NCBI GenBank assembly: GCA_029561735.1
Contig: JAKQWZ010000016.1
Coordinates: 1-50,436 of the forward strand
Direction of reading: 5' to 3'
Source of the DNA: Candidatus Omnitrophota bacterium
Lineage (GTDB): Bacteria; Omnitrophota; Gorgyraeia; Gygaellales; Profunditerraquicolaceae
Length of the DNA: 50,436 nt
Shown one piece after another: positions 20,229-30,816 of the stretch (its first letter is position 1; every line of letters begins with the position of its first letter). The translations under genes were made by a program, and so were the position numbers. The notes beneath the pieces were generated by a model, which saw nothing but the letters and a program-made list of their open reading frames with translations, made no database searches and had not been told where the DNA came from.

Positions 20229-20873
20229 TTATTTGGGTATTTTTTTATGGTCTTCCAAAAATTTCTTGATCCCTATGTCTGTCAGCGGATGCCTGACAAG
20301 CTGCTCAATGACTGAAAACGGTATTGTGGCGATATCCGCACCCAACTTTGCCGCATCAACTACATGCAAAGGATTGCGCACAGACGCGACTATTATCCGG
20401 GTTTTAAAACCGTAGTTTGAATAAATCTTTTTTATATCCGCGATCAAATCCATTCCGCAGGAACCGGTGTCATCAATCCTGCCGATAAACGGCGAAACAT
20501 AATCCGCCCCTACCTTTGCCGCCAATAAAGCCTGGGCAGCAGAAAAACACAAAGTAACGTTGGTCTTAATGCCTTCGGCAGAAAGGATACTCACTGCCTT
20601 AAGCGCATCTTTGACTAAAGGTAATTTTATTACAATGTTATCGGATATCTTTGCCAGGCTTCTGGCTTCTTTTACCATACTCTCGGCGTCAAGGCCGATT
20701 ACTTCAGCGCTTACCGGGCCGCGGACCAGAGAAGTAATCTCCTTTAAGAGGGCGTCTGACTTTTTATTCTCCCGGGCAATAAGGCTGGGGTTAGTGGTTA
20801 CCCCGTCAACAATGCCAAACTCTGATGCCTCTTTAATTTCTTTGACATTAGCCGTATCAATAAAAAACTTCAT
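20229..20873 (-). CDS. Fructose-6-phosphate aldolase / small transaldolase family
   Basis: ORF 214 aa; [70 protein letters not shown]. Confidence 0.95.
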   Translation of the reverse strand: MKFFIDTANVKEIKEASEFGIVDGVTTNPSLIARENKKSDALLKEITSLVRGPVSAEVIGLDAESMVKEARSLAKISDNIVIKLPLVKDALKAVSILSAEGIKTNVTLCFSAAQALLAAKVGADYVSPFIGRIDDTGSCGMDLIADIKKIYSNYGFKTRIIVASVRNPLHVVDAAKLGADIATIPFSVIEQLVRHPLTDIGIKKFLEDHKKIPK

Positions 20874-21796
20874 ACCGAGCTGCCCTCCCTGGCGAAAATT
20901 GCCGCACCGATCATCCCGGCATCACTGCCTAATTTAGCCCTGAGTATCTTAACCCGTTTAGCCTGCACGGGCATGGCCTGTTCTGAAACTACTTTTCTTA
21001 CTTTTTTAAATATCAGTTCGCCGGCTTCAGCTATGCCGCCGCCTATAACAATTTTTTCCAGGTTCAAAAGGTTCACAACCGCAACTAAGGCCCTGCCCAG
21101 GTATAAACCTACATCATCCCATATCTTTTGGGCTTTTTTATTGCCGTGGTTAGCCATCCTGCTCAATTCCTCCAGCGCGATCTTGCGGCCAAATTCCTTT
21201 TCTACTTTCTGCATAATCCGGTTATTGCCGATATAAGCTTCCAGGCAGGCAATCCCGCCGCAATTGCATTTCGGGCCAAAGATATTCACCGGTAAATGGC
21301 CCAGCTCTCCTGCGGCAAAACTGGAACCGCGGTATAATTTGTTTTGGATAATTATTCCTGCGCCTACCCCTGTGCCTAAAGTCAGGCACATAGCATTATC
21401 AGCGCCTTTTGCAGCACCCAGCCTGTATTCAGCCAGGCTCATCAGGTTTGCGTCATTATCAAGCCTTACCGGAATCCTGATTTTTTTCTCCAGTATTTTT
21501 TTTAAATTAACATTCTTCCAGCCCGGAATATTTGGAAAGAAATGCACCAGGCCTGCCTGCGCATCAACCGGGCCGGGAAGCCCGATGCCTACTGCGCATA
21601 CCTGCCTAAGATTTAATTTATTATCCGCCAGCACTATCCCTACGGAATCCGCAATGGCAGATATCAGCTGACTTCTTGCGGAATAATTCCGCGTACTTAA
21701 TATGCGCTTACTAATAATTTTATAATTCCGGTTTAAAAGGGAGATCTTCAGGTTGGTCCCCCCGAGATCTATCCCTATAACAAATTTGGCTGTCAT
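20870..21796 (-). CDS. ROK family sugar kinase (glucokinase-like)
   Basis: ORF 308 aa; [38 protein letters not shown] zinc motif [25 protein letters not shown]. Confidence 0.93.
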   Translation of the reverse strand: MTAKFVIGIDLGGTNLKISLLNRNYKIISKRILSTRNYSARSQLISAIADSVGIVLADNKLNLRQVCAVGIGLPGPVDAQAGLVHFFPNIPGWKNVNLKKILEKKIRIPVRLDNDANLMSLAEYRLGAAKGADNAMCLTLGTGVGAGIIIQNKLYRGSSFAAGELGHLPVNIFGPKCNCGGIACLEAYIGNNRIMQKVEKEFGRKIALEELSRMANHGNKKAQKIWDDVGLYLGRALVAVVNLLNLEKIVIGGGIAEAGELIFKKVRKVVSEQAMPVQAKRVKILRAKLGSDAGMIGAAIFAREGSSV

Positions 21797-21804
21797 AGTG
21801 AATT

Positions 21805-21833
21805 ATTTTATACGAAAGTGATTAGTATTGCAA
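21805..21833 (-). promoter_or_regulatory. Candidate promoter of ROK-fsa-lptD-nucleotide sugar run
   Basis: Minus strand TTGCAA (21828-21833), 17 nt, TAAAAT (21805-21810); only about 9 nt from the ATG at 21796. Confidence 0.5.
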
Positions 21834-21849
21834 GAGATATGTGCGTGAT

Positions 21850-22860
21850 TTATTGGCCGCAGCAGCAGACTTTATTCTTTCCGGTTTGCTTAGCGCGGTA
21901 AAGCGCCTGATCCGCCTTTTCAATAATCGTCTGGATGCTTTTTCCGTCTTTCGGAAAAGCCGAAATTCCGATGCTGACCGCCACTCTCAAGTCTTCGTCA
22001 TAGACTTTTATCAGTTTATTTTCCACAGCCTGACGGATACGTTCTGCTGCAATCAAAGACTGTTCCCTGTCAGTTTCAGGCAGGATAAGAGAAAATTCTT
22101 CGCCGCCGTAGCGCCCGACAAGGTCGACCTGGCGGATATTCTCTTTTATGGCCCTTGCGATCTCCCGCAATACCGCATCTCCGACGAGATGGCCATAACG
22201 GTCATTGTAAGTTTTAAAATTATCAATATCCAGCATAAAAAACGAAAATGCATGCTTATATTTTTTAGAGCGCTCTAATTCCTCTTTTAGCCTTTCCAGA
22301 AAGTACCTGCGGCTGAATACCTGAGTCAGGCTGTCAGATATTGCCAGCTCCTGTACTTTTTTATAAAGCATGGCTCTTTTTATGCCTAAAAGGAACTGCT
22401 GCGCCAAGATATGAAATTTATTGATCTCGTTGGGATCCAGGCCGCTGACTGCCAGATAGCCAAGCTGGTTAGTATCAATCTTGAGCGGCAGCCTGACATA
22501 ATCCTGCTCTTCAGCCAGCTCGTCGCCGGGTTTGAGAAACCTGCAATCACGCACGCTCACATACTTATTTATCTCTTTACAAAAAGTCTGGAACACCTGC
22601 TCTTCGTCAAGCGTGCGGCAGATATTCTTAGTTATATCAAAAAGCGCCACTGTCTCTTCAACTATCCGTTCAAGGTCATTATTTATTTTCCTTAATTTAT
22701 CATTTTCACAACTTAGCTCCTCACAGACAGCGGCATCGCTTGAACGACCGGCATCAACAGCGCATACCCCTAAAGCAAGCATACGCTTGAGGTAAAGGAC
22801 CAGAAATAAAGTCAAAAGCACCAGAAGTATATTAAAAAAGGCGCTGGCCATATTAAACAC
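21850..22860 (-). CDS. Membrane-anchored diguanylate cyclase (GGDEF), I-site RxxD present
   Basis: ORF 336 aa; N-terminal TM, GAF-like middle, LDIDNFKTYNDRYGHLVGDAVL, RQVDLVGRYGGEEFSLILP. Confidence 0.93.
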   Translation of the reverse strand: MFNMASAFFNILLVLLTLFLVLYLKRMLALGVCAVDAGRSSDAAVCEELSCENDKLRKINNDLERIVEETVALFDITKNICRTLDEEQVFQTFCKEINKYVSVRDCRFLKPGDELAEEQDYVRLPLKIDTNQLGYLAVSGLDPNEINKFHILAQQFLLGIKRAMLYKKVQELAISDSLTQVFSRRYFLERLKEELERSKKYKHAFSFFMLDIDNFKTYNDRYGHLVGDAVLREIARAIKENIRQVDLVGRYGGEEFSLILPETDREQSLIAAERIRQAVENKLIKVYDEDLRVAVSIGISAFPKDGKSIQTIIEKADQALYRAKQTGKNKVCCCGQ

Positions 22861-24196
22861 TGTTTACCCTGTTTCTTCCGCTTTGTTTTGCCGCATACAA
22901 AGCCTTGTCTGCCTGCAAAATTAATTCATTTCCTTCGGCTGCGTTTTCCGGAAAACTAGCCACTCCAATGGATACCGTCACCTGAGTCTCGTGCCTACGC
23001 AGCATTATTTTATTTTTCTCAATCTTTAAACGGATATCTTCGGCTATTTCCAAAGCAGCATTTTTCTGGCAGCGCGGCAAAATTACGCAAAACTCTTCTC
23101 CGCCAAACCTGCTTACAATCGGATTAAATTTTTTCAGCTGCTCCTCCAGCGCCCGGGCCAGCCGGATAAGAACAAGGTCTCCTGCAGTATGCCCGAACCT
23201 GTCGTTATAATCTTTAAAAAAATCAATATCCAGCATTAAAAGAGACAGGTTAGCGCTATCCCTTAAGGCCCGGGAACACTCTTCTTTAAGCCTCTCCATA
23301 AAGTAGCCCCTAACATAGAGCCGTGTCAGGCCGTCATGAATAGCAAGATCCTGCGTTTTCTGAAAAAGCTCTCCATTTTCAATTGCCACTGCCCCCAATT
23401 CGCATATAGTGGCCAAAAAACGCAGATCATCCTGAGAATAGAAATTAGGATGCTGGCTATCCAGCCTTAATATGCCTAAAAGCCGGTTTTCGCTTAAAAA
23501 AGGCGCGCTAATCAGCGATAAAACCGGCCGGACTGACTGGCCTTTTAACTTTTCCGGGTCAAAACGGAAATCTTTGCGCGCATCCTCTACAATCAGGGGG
23601 CTGTTATGCCTTAGCACCCAAAAATCAAAAATATCCCCTTCCTTGGCTTTAATAACAAGCGCTTCGTCTTCTTTTTTGGCGGTAAATACTTTTAACCGCT
23701 GAGAACGCTCGTCAACAAGATAAAGCACGCAAAGGCCTTTATTGCCCGAAATAAGCTTGAAAGCTAAATAACAAAGTTGTTCGGCGATTTTTTCAAGCGA
23801 TAAATTCTGGTTTATCTGCTCAATGATATCCTTAAGACTGTTATAACGGCTGGATTTACTCATGAGGATCTGCTGCTGCTTTCTCTGCTTAGCCATTTCT
23901 TCGGTAAGCAGGTTGATATTTTCATGCAGGTCCTGTTTATTTATTTCAATGCGGCACCGGCGCTGAAAGCTGGAATTTATCAGCATTATTGCGGCTGAAA
24001 AATTTATAAGGTAGAAAAAAAGCAGGGAAAAAACAGGGATAGGCCTTATGTAAAGGCTAAGCACTATGGGGATAACTATATAAAAAATCAGGATTGCCGC
24101 CAGATAGCAGATTATTCTTTGCTGCAGAGGAATTCTTTCTTGACGGGCTAAAATTTGATCAAGGTTATATGATAGTCTCTTCTGTATCCTTATCAA
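22853..24196 (-). CDS. Diguanylate cyclase (GGDEF) with TM segments and GAF domain, no RxxD I-site
   Basis: ORF 447 aa; two hydrophobic N-terminal segments, GAF (LFQKTQDLAIHDGLTRLY linker), LDIDFFKDYNDRFGHTAGD, KFNPIVSRFGGEEFCVILP. Confidence 0.93.
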   Translation of the reverse strand: MIRIQKRLSYNLDQILARQERIPLQQRIICYLAAILIFYIVIPIVLSLYIRPIPVFSLLFFYLINFSAAIMLINSSFQRRCRIEINKQDLHENINLLTEEMAKQRKQQQILMSKSSRYNSLKDIIEQINQNLSLEKIAEQLCYLAFKLISGNKGLCVLYLVDERSQRLKVFTAKKEDEALVIKAKEGDIFDFWVLRHNSPLIVEDARKDFRFDPEKLKGQSVRPVLSLISAPFLSENRLLGILRLDSQHPNFYSQDDLRFLATICELGAVAIENGELFQKTQDLAIHDGLTRLYVRGYFMERLKEECSRALRDSANLSLLMLDIDFFKDYNDRFGHTAGDLVLIRLARALEEQLKKFNPIVSRFGGEEFCVILPRCQKNAALEIAEDIRLKIEKNKIMLRRHETQVTVSIGVASFPENAAEGNELILQADKALYAAKQSGRNRVNSV

Positions 24197-25268
24197 AGAA
24201 GTGCACCTTGCTCATATCAAATACGACATCCATGTCCTGATTGACATTCGGCCGGTCGTGAGCTCCGACCCGGGCGATAAAAGTGTGCCTTCCGGTATTC
24301 AAATACAAGTAGACTTCCGAACCCATCGGCTCGGCTACTTCACAGGTGACCCTGACAATATTCTCGGCAGGCGCCTGCGAAACAAATAATTTGTCATAAA
24401 TATCTTCCGAACGTATGCCAAAAATAATATCCTTACCCAGATAAGGCTTGATCTTGGTTAACATATCTTCCACCAGCTTGACCTTTATCTTTCCTTCGTC
24501 AAAATAGATCCTGCCCTCTTTTTGGATAATCCTGCCGTTCATAAAATTCATCGGGGGAGACCCGATGAAACCGGCTACAAATTTATTCTTAGGGTAATCG
24601 TAGACCGTGATCGGATCTGCCAGCTGCTGTAACAGCCCGCCCTTCATTACGGCAATCCTGTCGCCCATAGTCATAGCTTCAGTCTGGTCATGGGTAACAT
24701 AAATAATAGTGGTCTGGAGCCTGATATGCAGTTTATGTATCTCGGTGCGCATCTGAACCCTTAACTTAGCGTCAAGGTTGCTCAAAGGCTCATCAAATAA
24801 AAATACCATAGGTTTTCTGACTATTGCCCTGCCTACAGCTACCCTTTGGCGTTCGCCTCCGGAAAGCTCTTTAGGCTTACGCGCTAAAAGGTGCTTAATT
24901 CCGAGTATGTCCGCAGCCTCATTAACGCGTAAAACAATTTCAGCTTTAGAATAGTGGCGTAATTTCAACGCAAAGGCCATGTTTTCAAAAACAGTCATAT
25001 GAGGATAAAGCGCATAATTCTGGAAAACCATGGCTATATCGCGGTCTTTGGCCGGGACATCATTCACAATTTTATCCCCGATATAAATCAACCCCTCGCT
25101 TATATCTTCTAGCCCGGCTATCATCCTTAATGTTGTGGATTTACCGCAACCTGAAGGGCCGACCAAAACCATAAATTCTTTATTTTGCACCCCTAAGCTC
25201 ACCCGGTTTACCGCGCGAACATTTCCAGGGTAAATCTTAGACACTTCCCGCAAACTTACTTGAGCCAT
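24165..25268 (-). CDS. Sugar ABC transporter ATP-binding protein (MalK/UgpC/MsmX type)
   Basis: ORF 367 aa; Walker A GPSGCGKSTTLRMIAG, LSGGERQRVAVGRAIVRKPMVFLFDEPLSNLDAKLR, C-terminal TOBE-like regulatory domain. Confidence 0.95.
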   Translation of the reverse strand: MAQVSLREVSKIYPGNVRAVNRVSLGVQNKEFMVLVGPSGCGKSTTLRMIAGLEDISEGLIYIGDKIVNDVPAKDRDIAMVFQNYALYPHMTVFENMAFALKLRHYSKAEIVLRVNEAADILGIKHLLARKPKELSGGERQRVAVGRAIVRKPMVFLFDEPLSNLDAKLRVQMRTEIHKLHIRLQTTIIYVTHDQTEAMTMGDRIAVMKGGLLQQLADPITVYDYPKNKFVAGFIGSPPMNFMNGRIIQKEGRIYFDEGKIKVKLVEDMLTKIKPYLGKDIIFGIRSEDIYDKLFVSQAPAENIVRVTCEVAEPMGSEVYLYLNTGRHTFIARVGAHDRPNVNQDMDVVFDMSKVHFFDKDTEETII

Positions 25269-25313
25269 CTAACCCTCTCTTATTAGTTAATTTCTGGATA
25301 ACAAAACGTTATT

Positions 25314-25341
25314 ATTATATCGCTTTAACTTAAATAGTCAA
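25314..25341 (-). promoter_or_regulatory. Predicted promoter of ABC ATPase/GGDEF run, -35 inside 3' end of accD
   Basis: Minus strand TTGACT (25336-25341), 16 nt, TATAAT (25314-25319). Confidence 0.68.
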
Positions 25342-26164
25342 GCAATTGGCTTATTGTATTTTTTAGATTCTTCCGGTGCACGATTTTATCAATCAGCCCG
25401 TGTTCCAGCAGGAATTCAGAACGCTGAAAACCATGGGGCAATTTCTGCCTTATGGTCTGCTCTATCACCCTTGGCCCGGTAAAACCTATCAGCGCTTTAG
25501 GCTCGGCAATGATAGCATCACCTATCCCGGCAAAAGACGCCATAATCCCGGCCATAGTAGGGTTGGTCAAAACCGAAATATACGCCAGGCCTGCTTTATT
25601 ATGATAGCTTAACGCAGCGCATGTCTTGGCCATCTGCATAAGGCTATACATCCCTTCATACATGCGCGCACCGCCACCGGAGCCGGAGACAATTACGACA
25701 GGTAATTTATTTTTAGTGGCATACTCAACAGCGCGGGTTATCTTCTCTCCTACCACAGACCCCATTGACCCCATAATAAAACGCGAATCAGTCACGGCCA
25801 AAACAATTTTTTTCCCTTCCAAGAGCCCCTCTGCGGTAACTACCGCATCCTTTAAGCCGGTAGCAGCCCTGTCCTGTTCAAGCTTTTCCTTATAGGTTTT
25901 TGGGCCTTTAAATTCAAGCGGGTCAGCCGATTTCATATCCTTGTCAAATTCGGCCATTGTATCTTTATCCAGCAGCATATTCACCCGCTCATATGAACCA
26001 AGCACAAAATGATAATTACATTTAGGGCAGACTTTGAAATTTTCCTCAAGCGTCTTATTAAAGAGTATCTCCGGGCACTCTTCGCATTTGGTCCAGAGCC
26101 CGTCAGGCATTTCTTTACGCCGTAATTTAACTACTGTGTATTTTTGCTTACCGAATAAAGCCAT
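25325..26164 (-). CDS. accD: Acetyl-CoA carboxylase carboxyltransferase subunit beta
   Basis: ORF 279 aa; zinc ribbon CEECPEILFNKTLEENFKVCPKC, VVIVSGSGGGARMYEGMYSLMQMAKT, IGFTGPRVIEQTI. Confidence 0.96.
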   Translation of the reverse strand: MALFGKQKYTVVKLRRKEMPDGLWTKCEECPEILFNKTLEENFKVCPKCNYHFVLGSYERVNMLLDKDTMAEFDKDMKSADPLEFKGPKTYKEKLEQDRAATGLKDAVVTAEGLLEGKKIVLAVTDSRFIMGSMGSVVGEKITRAVEYATKNKLPVVIVSGSGGGARMYEGMYSLMQMAKTCAALSYHNKAGLAYISVLTNPTMAGIMASFAGIGDAIIAEPKALIGFTGPRVIEQTIRQKLPHGFQRSEFLLEHGLIDKIVHRKNLKNTISQLLDYLS

Positions 26165-26169
26165 AAACG

Positions 26170-27453
26170 CTATTCCTCGTCTAACCTGTTAATCACCAGC
26201 CCTGAAAGGACTTTAGGGTAAAAATATGTTGATTTGGGAGGCATGCGGCTTCCGGCAAGCGCCACATCAATTATCTGCTGCATTTTAACCGGATTCAGCA
26301 AAAAGCCGACGCTTGACTTGCTTGAGTCAACCCGGCGCTCAAGTTCATCGGGATCCTGTATAAATTCCACATTTTCTTTATTATCCAGCCCGAGCCCGAG
26401 AATAGAATCTAAAATTAAATGATTGAGTATAGAGACATCCAGCCAACGGTATACCGCAGGCCTGTCCGGCATCATCTTTTCAAGCGTTTTAATATTTTTC
26501 AAACGTAGCAGCCAGTATTTCTTATCCTTATAAAACCCAATAAGGTGTTCGGAACGGCCGCCTTTCTCCATAAGAAAGAAAAACTTAGATTTGTCTTTGA
26601 TTTCTTCTAAATCAAAAAATTCTTTTACTCTGGATTTAAATAATTCAATATCAAATTTGGACGGCAGTTTCACTAGGCGGTGGATAGGCAAGATAGTCAG
26701 GCCTAACGCATGGTCGCTGGTAAAATAACAGAGCACATAATTAAACGGCTCGTTGCCGTCCGATCCACTATACTTTTGCTTCATTAGATCCCTGTAGGCG
26801 CACCCTACTTCATAACGGTGGTGGCCGTCAGCAATAAAAACATCTTCGGCATCAACAGATGAGGTAATTTGTTTAATCAACTCAGGCGAATCTATCCTCC
26901 AAAGTTTGTGCCCAACGCCTTCGCTATCAACAATATCAATAAAGGGGCGCGATTGAGCGGCTAGGGATTTATAGGTCCTTGGAATAATCCGTTTCTGGTC
27001 CTGAAAAACCGCGAATATCGGGCTTAGGTTGGCCTTTACGGCTTTTACCAGCTTAAGCCTGTCTTCCTTAGCCTCTGAACGGGTATTTTCATGCGCAAAT
27101 ACCCGCGAATTATTTTCTTCCAGTTTTAAACGGGCGATAAAGCCTACCCGGGTCTTTTTTTCGCCTTTTACCTTATACTGCTGCTCATAAAAATAAATTG
27201 CCGGCTGCGTCTCCTGTATCAAAATATTTTTTTTCTTCCATTCATTAAATAATTCCGCGGCCTTGCGGTATTTATCTTCGTTGTCTGCGGCTTTGCTAAG
27301 CAGGATATGGATGAAATTTTCCGTACTCATCTTACGGTACTTTTCCTGCTGCTGGGCCGAGATAACGTCATATGGAGGGCAGACAACTTCGGCAAGGTCT
27401 TTGACTGTATCCTGATTATAGACAACAGCCCTAAACGGTTTTATTTTTGTCAT
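26170..27453 (-). CDS. DUF1015 family protein
   Basis: ORF 427 aa; MTKIKPFRAVVYN, VVCPPYDVISAQQQEKY, FIADGHHRYEVGCAYRD. Confidence 0.92.
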   Translation of the reverse strand: MTKIKPFRAVVYNQDTVKDLAEVVCPPYDVISAQQQEKYRKMSTENFIHILLSKAADNEDKYRKAAELFNEWKKKNILIQETQPAIYFYEQQYKVKGEKKTRVGFIARLKLEENNSRVFAHENTRSEAKEDRLKLVKAVKANLSPIFAVFQDQKRIIPRTYKSLAAQSRPFIDIVDSEGVGHKLWRIDSPELIKQITSSVDAEDVFIADGHHRYEVGCAYRDLMKQKYSGSDGNEPFNYVLCYFTSDHALGLTILPIHRLVKLPSKFDIELFKSRVKEFFDLEEIKDKSKFFFLMEKGGRSEHLIGFYKDKKYWLLRLKNIKTLEKMMPDRPAVYRWLDVSILNHLILDSILGLGLDNKENVEFIQDPDELERRVDSSKSSVGFLLNPVKMQQIIDVALAGSRMPPKSTYFYPKVLSGLVINRLDEE

Positions 27454-27454
27454 A

Positions 27455-27709
27455 TTATTTTTTATGCGGGCAGGAATTACAGCCGTCCTTTGTTTTTGAA
27501 CATGATGGCGGGGCTACGGATGCAGGCTGCTTACGATAATCCGTAGCATAAAAACCCGAGCCTTTAAATATAAGGCCTGAGCCGCTGCTTATCAGGCGCT
27601 TGACCTTCTTATGGCATCTAGGGCACTTCTCCAGCGGTTTATCAGTCATCCTTTGAAAAGCTTCAAACTGATTTCCGCAATGCGGGCATTCATATTCATA
27701 AGTCGGCAT
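27455..27709 (-). CDS. FmdB family zinc ribbon protein
   Basis: ORF 84 aa; MPTYEYECPHCGNQFEAFQRMTDKPLEKCPRCHKKVKRLISSGSGLIFKGSGFYATDYR. Confidence 0.95.
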   Translation of the reverse strand: MPTYEYECPHCGNQFEAFQRMTDKPLEKCPRCHKKVKRLISSGSGLIFKGSGFYATDYRKQPASVAPPSCSKTKDGCNSCPHKK

Positions 27710-27725
27710 AAACTATACTCCTTAA

Positions 27726-28886
27726 TTATCTGAATTTTTTCTTTATCTTTTCACTAAAACTTTCCATGCCTGCCTGTTCTCCGCTGGCCCGGGCAAATTC
27801 TTCAATTAACCTGCGCTGTTCGGAATTAAGGCGGGACGGAATATCCACATTGACCCTGACTAATTCATCTCCGGGCTCTGCGCCATGGACATCAGGCATC
27901 CCTTTGCTTTTTAAGCGAAAAACCTTTCCCGGCTGGGTTCCCGCAGGGATCTTCATCCTGACATGGCCGCTTAAAGTAGGCACATCCACTTCAGACCCCA
28001 AAACAGCTTTAGAAAGGCTGATATTAATTTCCGTAAGTATATCATTTCCGTCACGATGATACAAGGGGTTTGGCCTGACCTCAACTATCACATAAAGGTC
28101 CCCTCTACCGGCAGTACCTGCTTCGCCTTCGCCCCTTACGCGTAAACTGGAGCCGTTATCAACTCCCTGAGGGATTTTAACCTTTATTTTACGGGTAACT
28201 TTTTCCCGGCCCTGGCCGTTACATTCAGGGCAAGGTGTCTGAATAATCATGCCCTCGCCGCCGCATCTGTGGCAAGTCTGGACCATCTGAAAGAAGCCAT
28301 TGGAGGCAACACTGCGGCCTGCCCCTTTACACTGAGGACAGGTAATCTTCTTGCTGCCCGGTTTTGCGCCGCTGCCCGAGCACATAGAACAAGTCTCATA
28401 ACGCGGGACACTAATAGTCATTTCAGTGCCGCGAAAAGCTTCTTCTAAAGACAAAGAAACTGATATCTCCAAATCCCTTCCCCGGCGCTGCCTGCCAGCC
28501 TGCCTTGACCGGCCGGACCTGCCTCCAAAATCAAACCCCAGATCAGAAAAAATCTCATCAAATATCCCGCCGCCCAACCCGTAATCACCCATACCCTGAA
28601 AAACACTGTTAAAATCAGCATTCTTAAAGATATCTTCCTGTGCATAGCGCTGATCAATTCCGGAATGCCCGTATTGATCGTATAATGCTCGCTTCTGGCT
28701 GTCAGAAAGTACGGCATAGGCTTCTGAAATTTCTTTAAATTTTTCTTCGGCTTCCTTTTTTTGTTCGTGCGGGACGCGGTCAGGGTGATAGCGCAAAGCC
28801 AACTCGCGATAAGATTTCCTGATCTCATCCAGAGAAGAACTCTTCTTTACCCCAAGAATTTCATAATAGTCGCGCTTAGTAGTCAC
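27726..28886 (-). CDS. dnaJ: Chaperone protein DnaJ
   Basis: ORF 386 aa; J domain with HPD, G/F region, four CxxCxGxG zinc motifs. Confidence 0.97.
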   Translation of the reverse strand: MTTKRDYYEILGVKKSSSLDEIRKSYRELALRYHPDRVPHEQKKEAEEKFKEISEAYAVLSDSQKRALYDQYGHSGIDQRYAQEDIFKNADFNSVFQGMGDYGLGGGIFDEIFSDLGFDFGGRSGRSRQAGRQRRGRDLEISVSLSLEEAFRGTEMTISVPRYETCSMCSGSGAKPGSKKITCPQCKGAGRSVASNGFFQMVQTCHRCGGEGMIIQTPCPECNGQGREKVTRKIKVKIPQGVDNGSSLRVRGEGEAGTAGRGDLYVIVEVRPNPLYHRDGNDILTEINISLSKAVLGSEVDVPTLSGHVRMKIPAGTQPGKVFRLKSKGMPDVHGAEPGDELVRVNVDIPSRLNSEQRRLIEEFARASGEQAGMESFSEKIKKKFR

Positions 28887-30802
28887 TATTTTTTATCGTC
28901 TTCTTCCTTAAACTCCGCATCAATCACATCATCTTTCTTTTCCGAGCCGCCTTCTTGCTTTGCCCCTTGCCCTTCATCCTTCGCGCCTGCCTGACCTTGC
29001 TGCTGGCCCTGTTGTTTAGCAGATGCCTGCTTGTATATTTCTTCGGCTAATTTATGCGAGGCCTTGGTTAATTCATCCATACATTTTTTTATACTGGCAA
29101 TATTCTTATCTTTGATTGCGGCCTTCAGGTCGTTTAATTTCGCCTCAATATCGCCGCGCTCTGACTGGCTGACTTTCTCGCCATAGTCTTTCAGGGATTT
29201 TTCAGTAGCATAGGCAAGATTATCCGCCTGATTAACCAGCTCTACTTCTTCTTTGCGCTTCGCATCTTCAGTGGCGAATTTCTCTGCATTCTTCACCATA
29301 TTATCAATTTCTTCTTTTGAAAGCTTGTGCGGAGCGGTTATTTTAATAGACTGCTCTTTTCCGGTGCCCAGGTCTTTAGCTGAAACGTGGACTATTCCGT
29401 TGGCGTCAATATCAAAGGCGACTTCAATCTGCGGGACTCCACGCGGGGCCGCAGGAATACCCACCAAATCAAATCTGCCAAGCTCTACGTTATCGTCTGC
29501 CATCGGGCGTTCGCCTTGCAGTACCCGGATTGTAACCGCGGTCTGATTATCGGCTGCAGTGGAAAATACCTGGCTTTTTCTGGTAGGTATGGTGGTATTC
29601 CTGTCAATCAGTTTTGTGCTGACTCCGCCGAGAGTTTCAATGCCCAGCGACAAAGGAGTAACATCCAGAAGAAGCACATCTTTGACATCACCTTTAATAA
29701 TCGCCGCTTGTATGGCTGCACCTAAAGCCACGCATTCCATAGGGTCAACGCCTCGTTCAATCTTTTTGCCAAAATAATCCTCAACGAATTTCTGGACTAT
29801 AGGCATGCGCGTAGGCCCGCCCACCATAATAATCTTATCAATGCCCTTGTCCGCAAACTCAATCCCTTCTTTACTAAAGGAATCTTTAGCATCCTTAAGC
29901 GCTCTTTCTAAGGGAGCGCGGCATCTTTCAATGATCGGGGAAACCAGTTCTTCCAATTTTGCCCGGTTTATAGGCATAGTTAGATGCTTCGGCCCGGTAG
30001 CATCAGCAGTAATAAAAGGAAGGTTGATATCCGTTGAGAGAGTGCTGGAAAGCTCAACTTTGGCTTTTTCCGCTGCTTCGCGCAGGCGCTGCATTGCCAT
30101 CTTATCATTTTTCAGGTCAATACCCGTATCGCGTTTAAACTGGTTGGCGATATAATCAATAAGCACATTGTCCATGTCTGTGCCGCCCAGCTGAGTATCG
30201 CCGCTGGTTGCCATTACTTTAAAGCCGCCTTCTTTCCACATTTCCATGATTGTAACGTCAAGGGTGCCGCCGCCGAAATCAAAAACAAGGATCTTTAATT
30301 CTTTTCCGGCTTTTTCCAAACCATAAGCAAGGCATGCCGCTGTCGGTTCATTGATTATCCTTAAGACCTTTAACCCGGCTATCTCGCCTGCATCCTTAGT
30401 TGCGGTCCTTTGGTTGTCGTCAAAATATGCCGGACAGGTTATAACCACTTCTTCAACCTTGTCCCCCAGATACGCCTCGGCATCCTGTTTTATTTTCTGC
30501 AGTATAAATGCAGATATCTGCTGAGGAGTGTATTCTTTACCGTAGATTTTAAAAAGATGATCAGTGCCCATCTTACGCTTAGCAGCCTGAATCGTCCCTT
30601 CAGCATTTATTGCCGCCTGGCGCCTTGCCGGCTCCCCTACAAGCTTCTGTCCGTCTTTAGTAAAAGCGACATACGAAGGAAACGCCTTTCCCGAAGCCAC
30701 CCCTGCACCTTCTGCCGAAGGGATTATTACCGGCCTACCGCCTTCCATAACAGCTGCTGCAGAATTTGAAGTACCCAAATCAATTCCTATAACCTTAGCC
30801 AT
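28886..30802 (-). CDS. dnaK: Chaperone protein DnaK (Hsp70)
   Basis: ORF 638 aa; [42 protein letters not shown]-terminal [14 protein letters not shown]. Confidence 0.98.
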   Translation of the reverse strand: MAKVIGIDLGTSNSAAAVMEGGRPVIIPSAEGAGVASGKAFPSYVAFTKDGQKLVGEPARRQAAINAEGTIQAAKRKMGTDHLFKIYGKEYTPQQISAFILQKIKQDAEAYLGDKVEEVVITCPAYFDDNQRTATKDAGEIAGLKVLRIINEPTAACLAYGLEKAGKELKILVFDFGGGTLDVTIMEMWKEGGFKVMATSGDTQLGGTDMDNVLIDYIANQFKRDTGIDLKNDKMAMQRLREAAEKAKVELSSTLSTDINLPFITADATGPKHLTMPINRAKLEELVSPIIERCRAPLERALKDAKDSFSKEGIEFADKGIDKIIMVGGPTRMPIVQKFVEDYFGKKIERGVDPMECVALGAAIQAAIIKGDVKDVLLLDVTPLSLGIETLGGVSTKLIDRNTTIPTRKSQVFSTAADNQTAVTIRVLQGERPMADDNVELGRFDLVGIPAAPRGVPQIEVAFDIDANGIVHVSAKDLGTGKEQSIKITAPHKLSKEEIDNMVKNAEKFATEDAKRKEEVELVNQADNLAYATEKSLKDYGEKVSQSERGDIEAKLNDLKAAIKDKNIASIKKCMDELTKASHKLAEEIYKQASAKQQGQQQGQAGAKDEGQGAKQEGGSEKKDDVIDAEFKEEDDKK

Positions 30803-30816
30803 GCTGCACCTCCTGT

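Noticed and set aside
19731-20315. Plus-strand ORF of 194 aa (and other long plus-strand ORFs such as 1751-2230, 3526-3999, 3134-3565, 1267-1701)
   Set aside because: Antisense to strongly supported genes (lptD/fsa, nadD, proB, proA, rpe); translations have low-complexity, shadow-ORF character and no recognisable domain.
28445-28828. Minus-strand ORF of 127 aa inside dnaJ
   Set aside because: Out-of-frame with a clear dnaJ; same for 5253-5501 (obg), 9183-9389 (pilQ), 19721-19933 (lptD), 35472-35687 (GT39-like) and 775-972 (phosphohexomutase).
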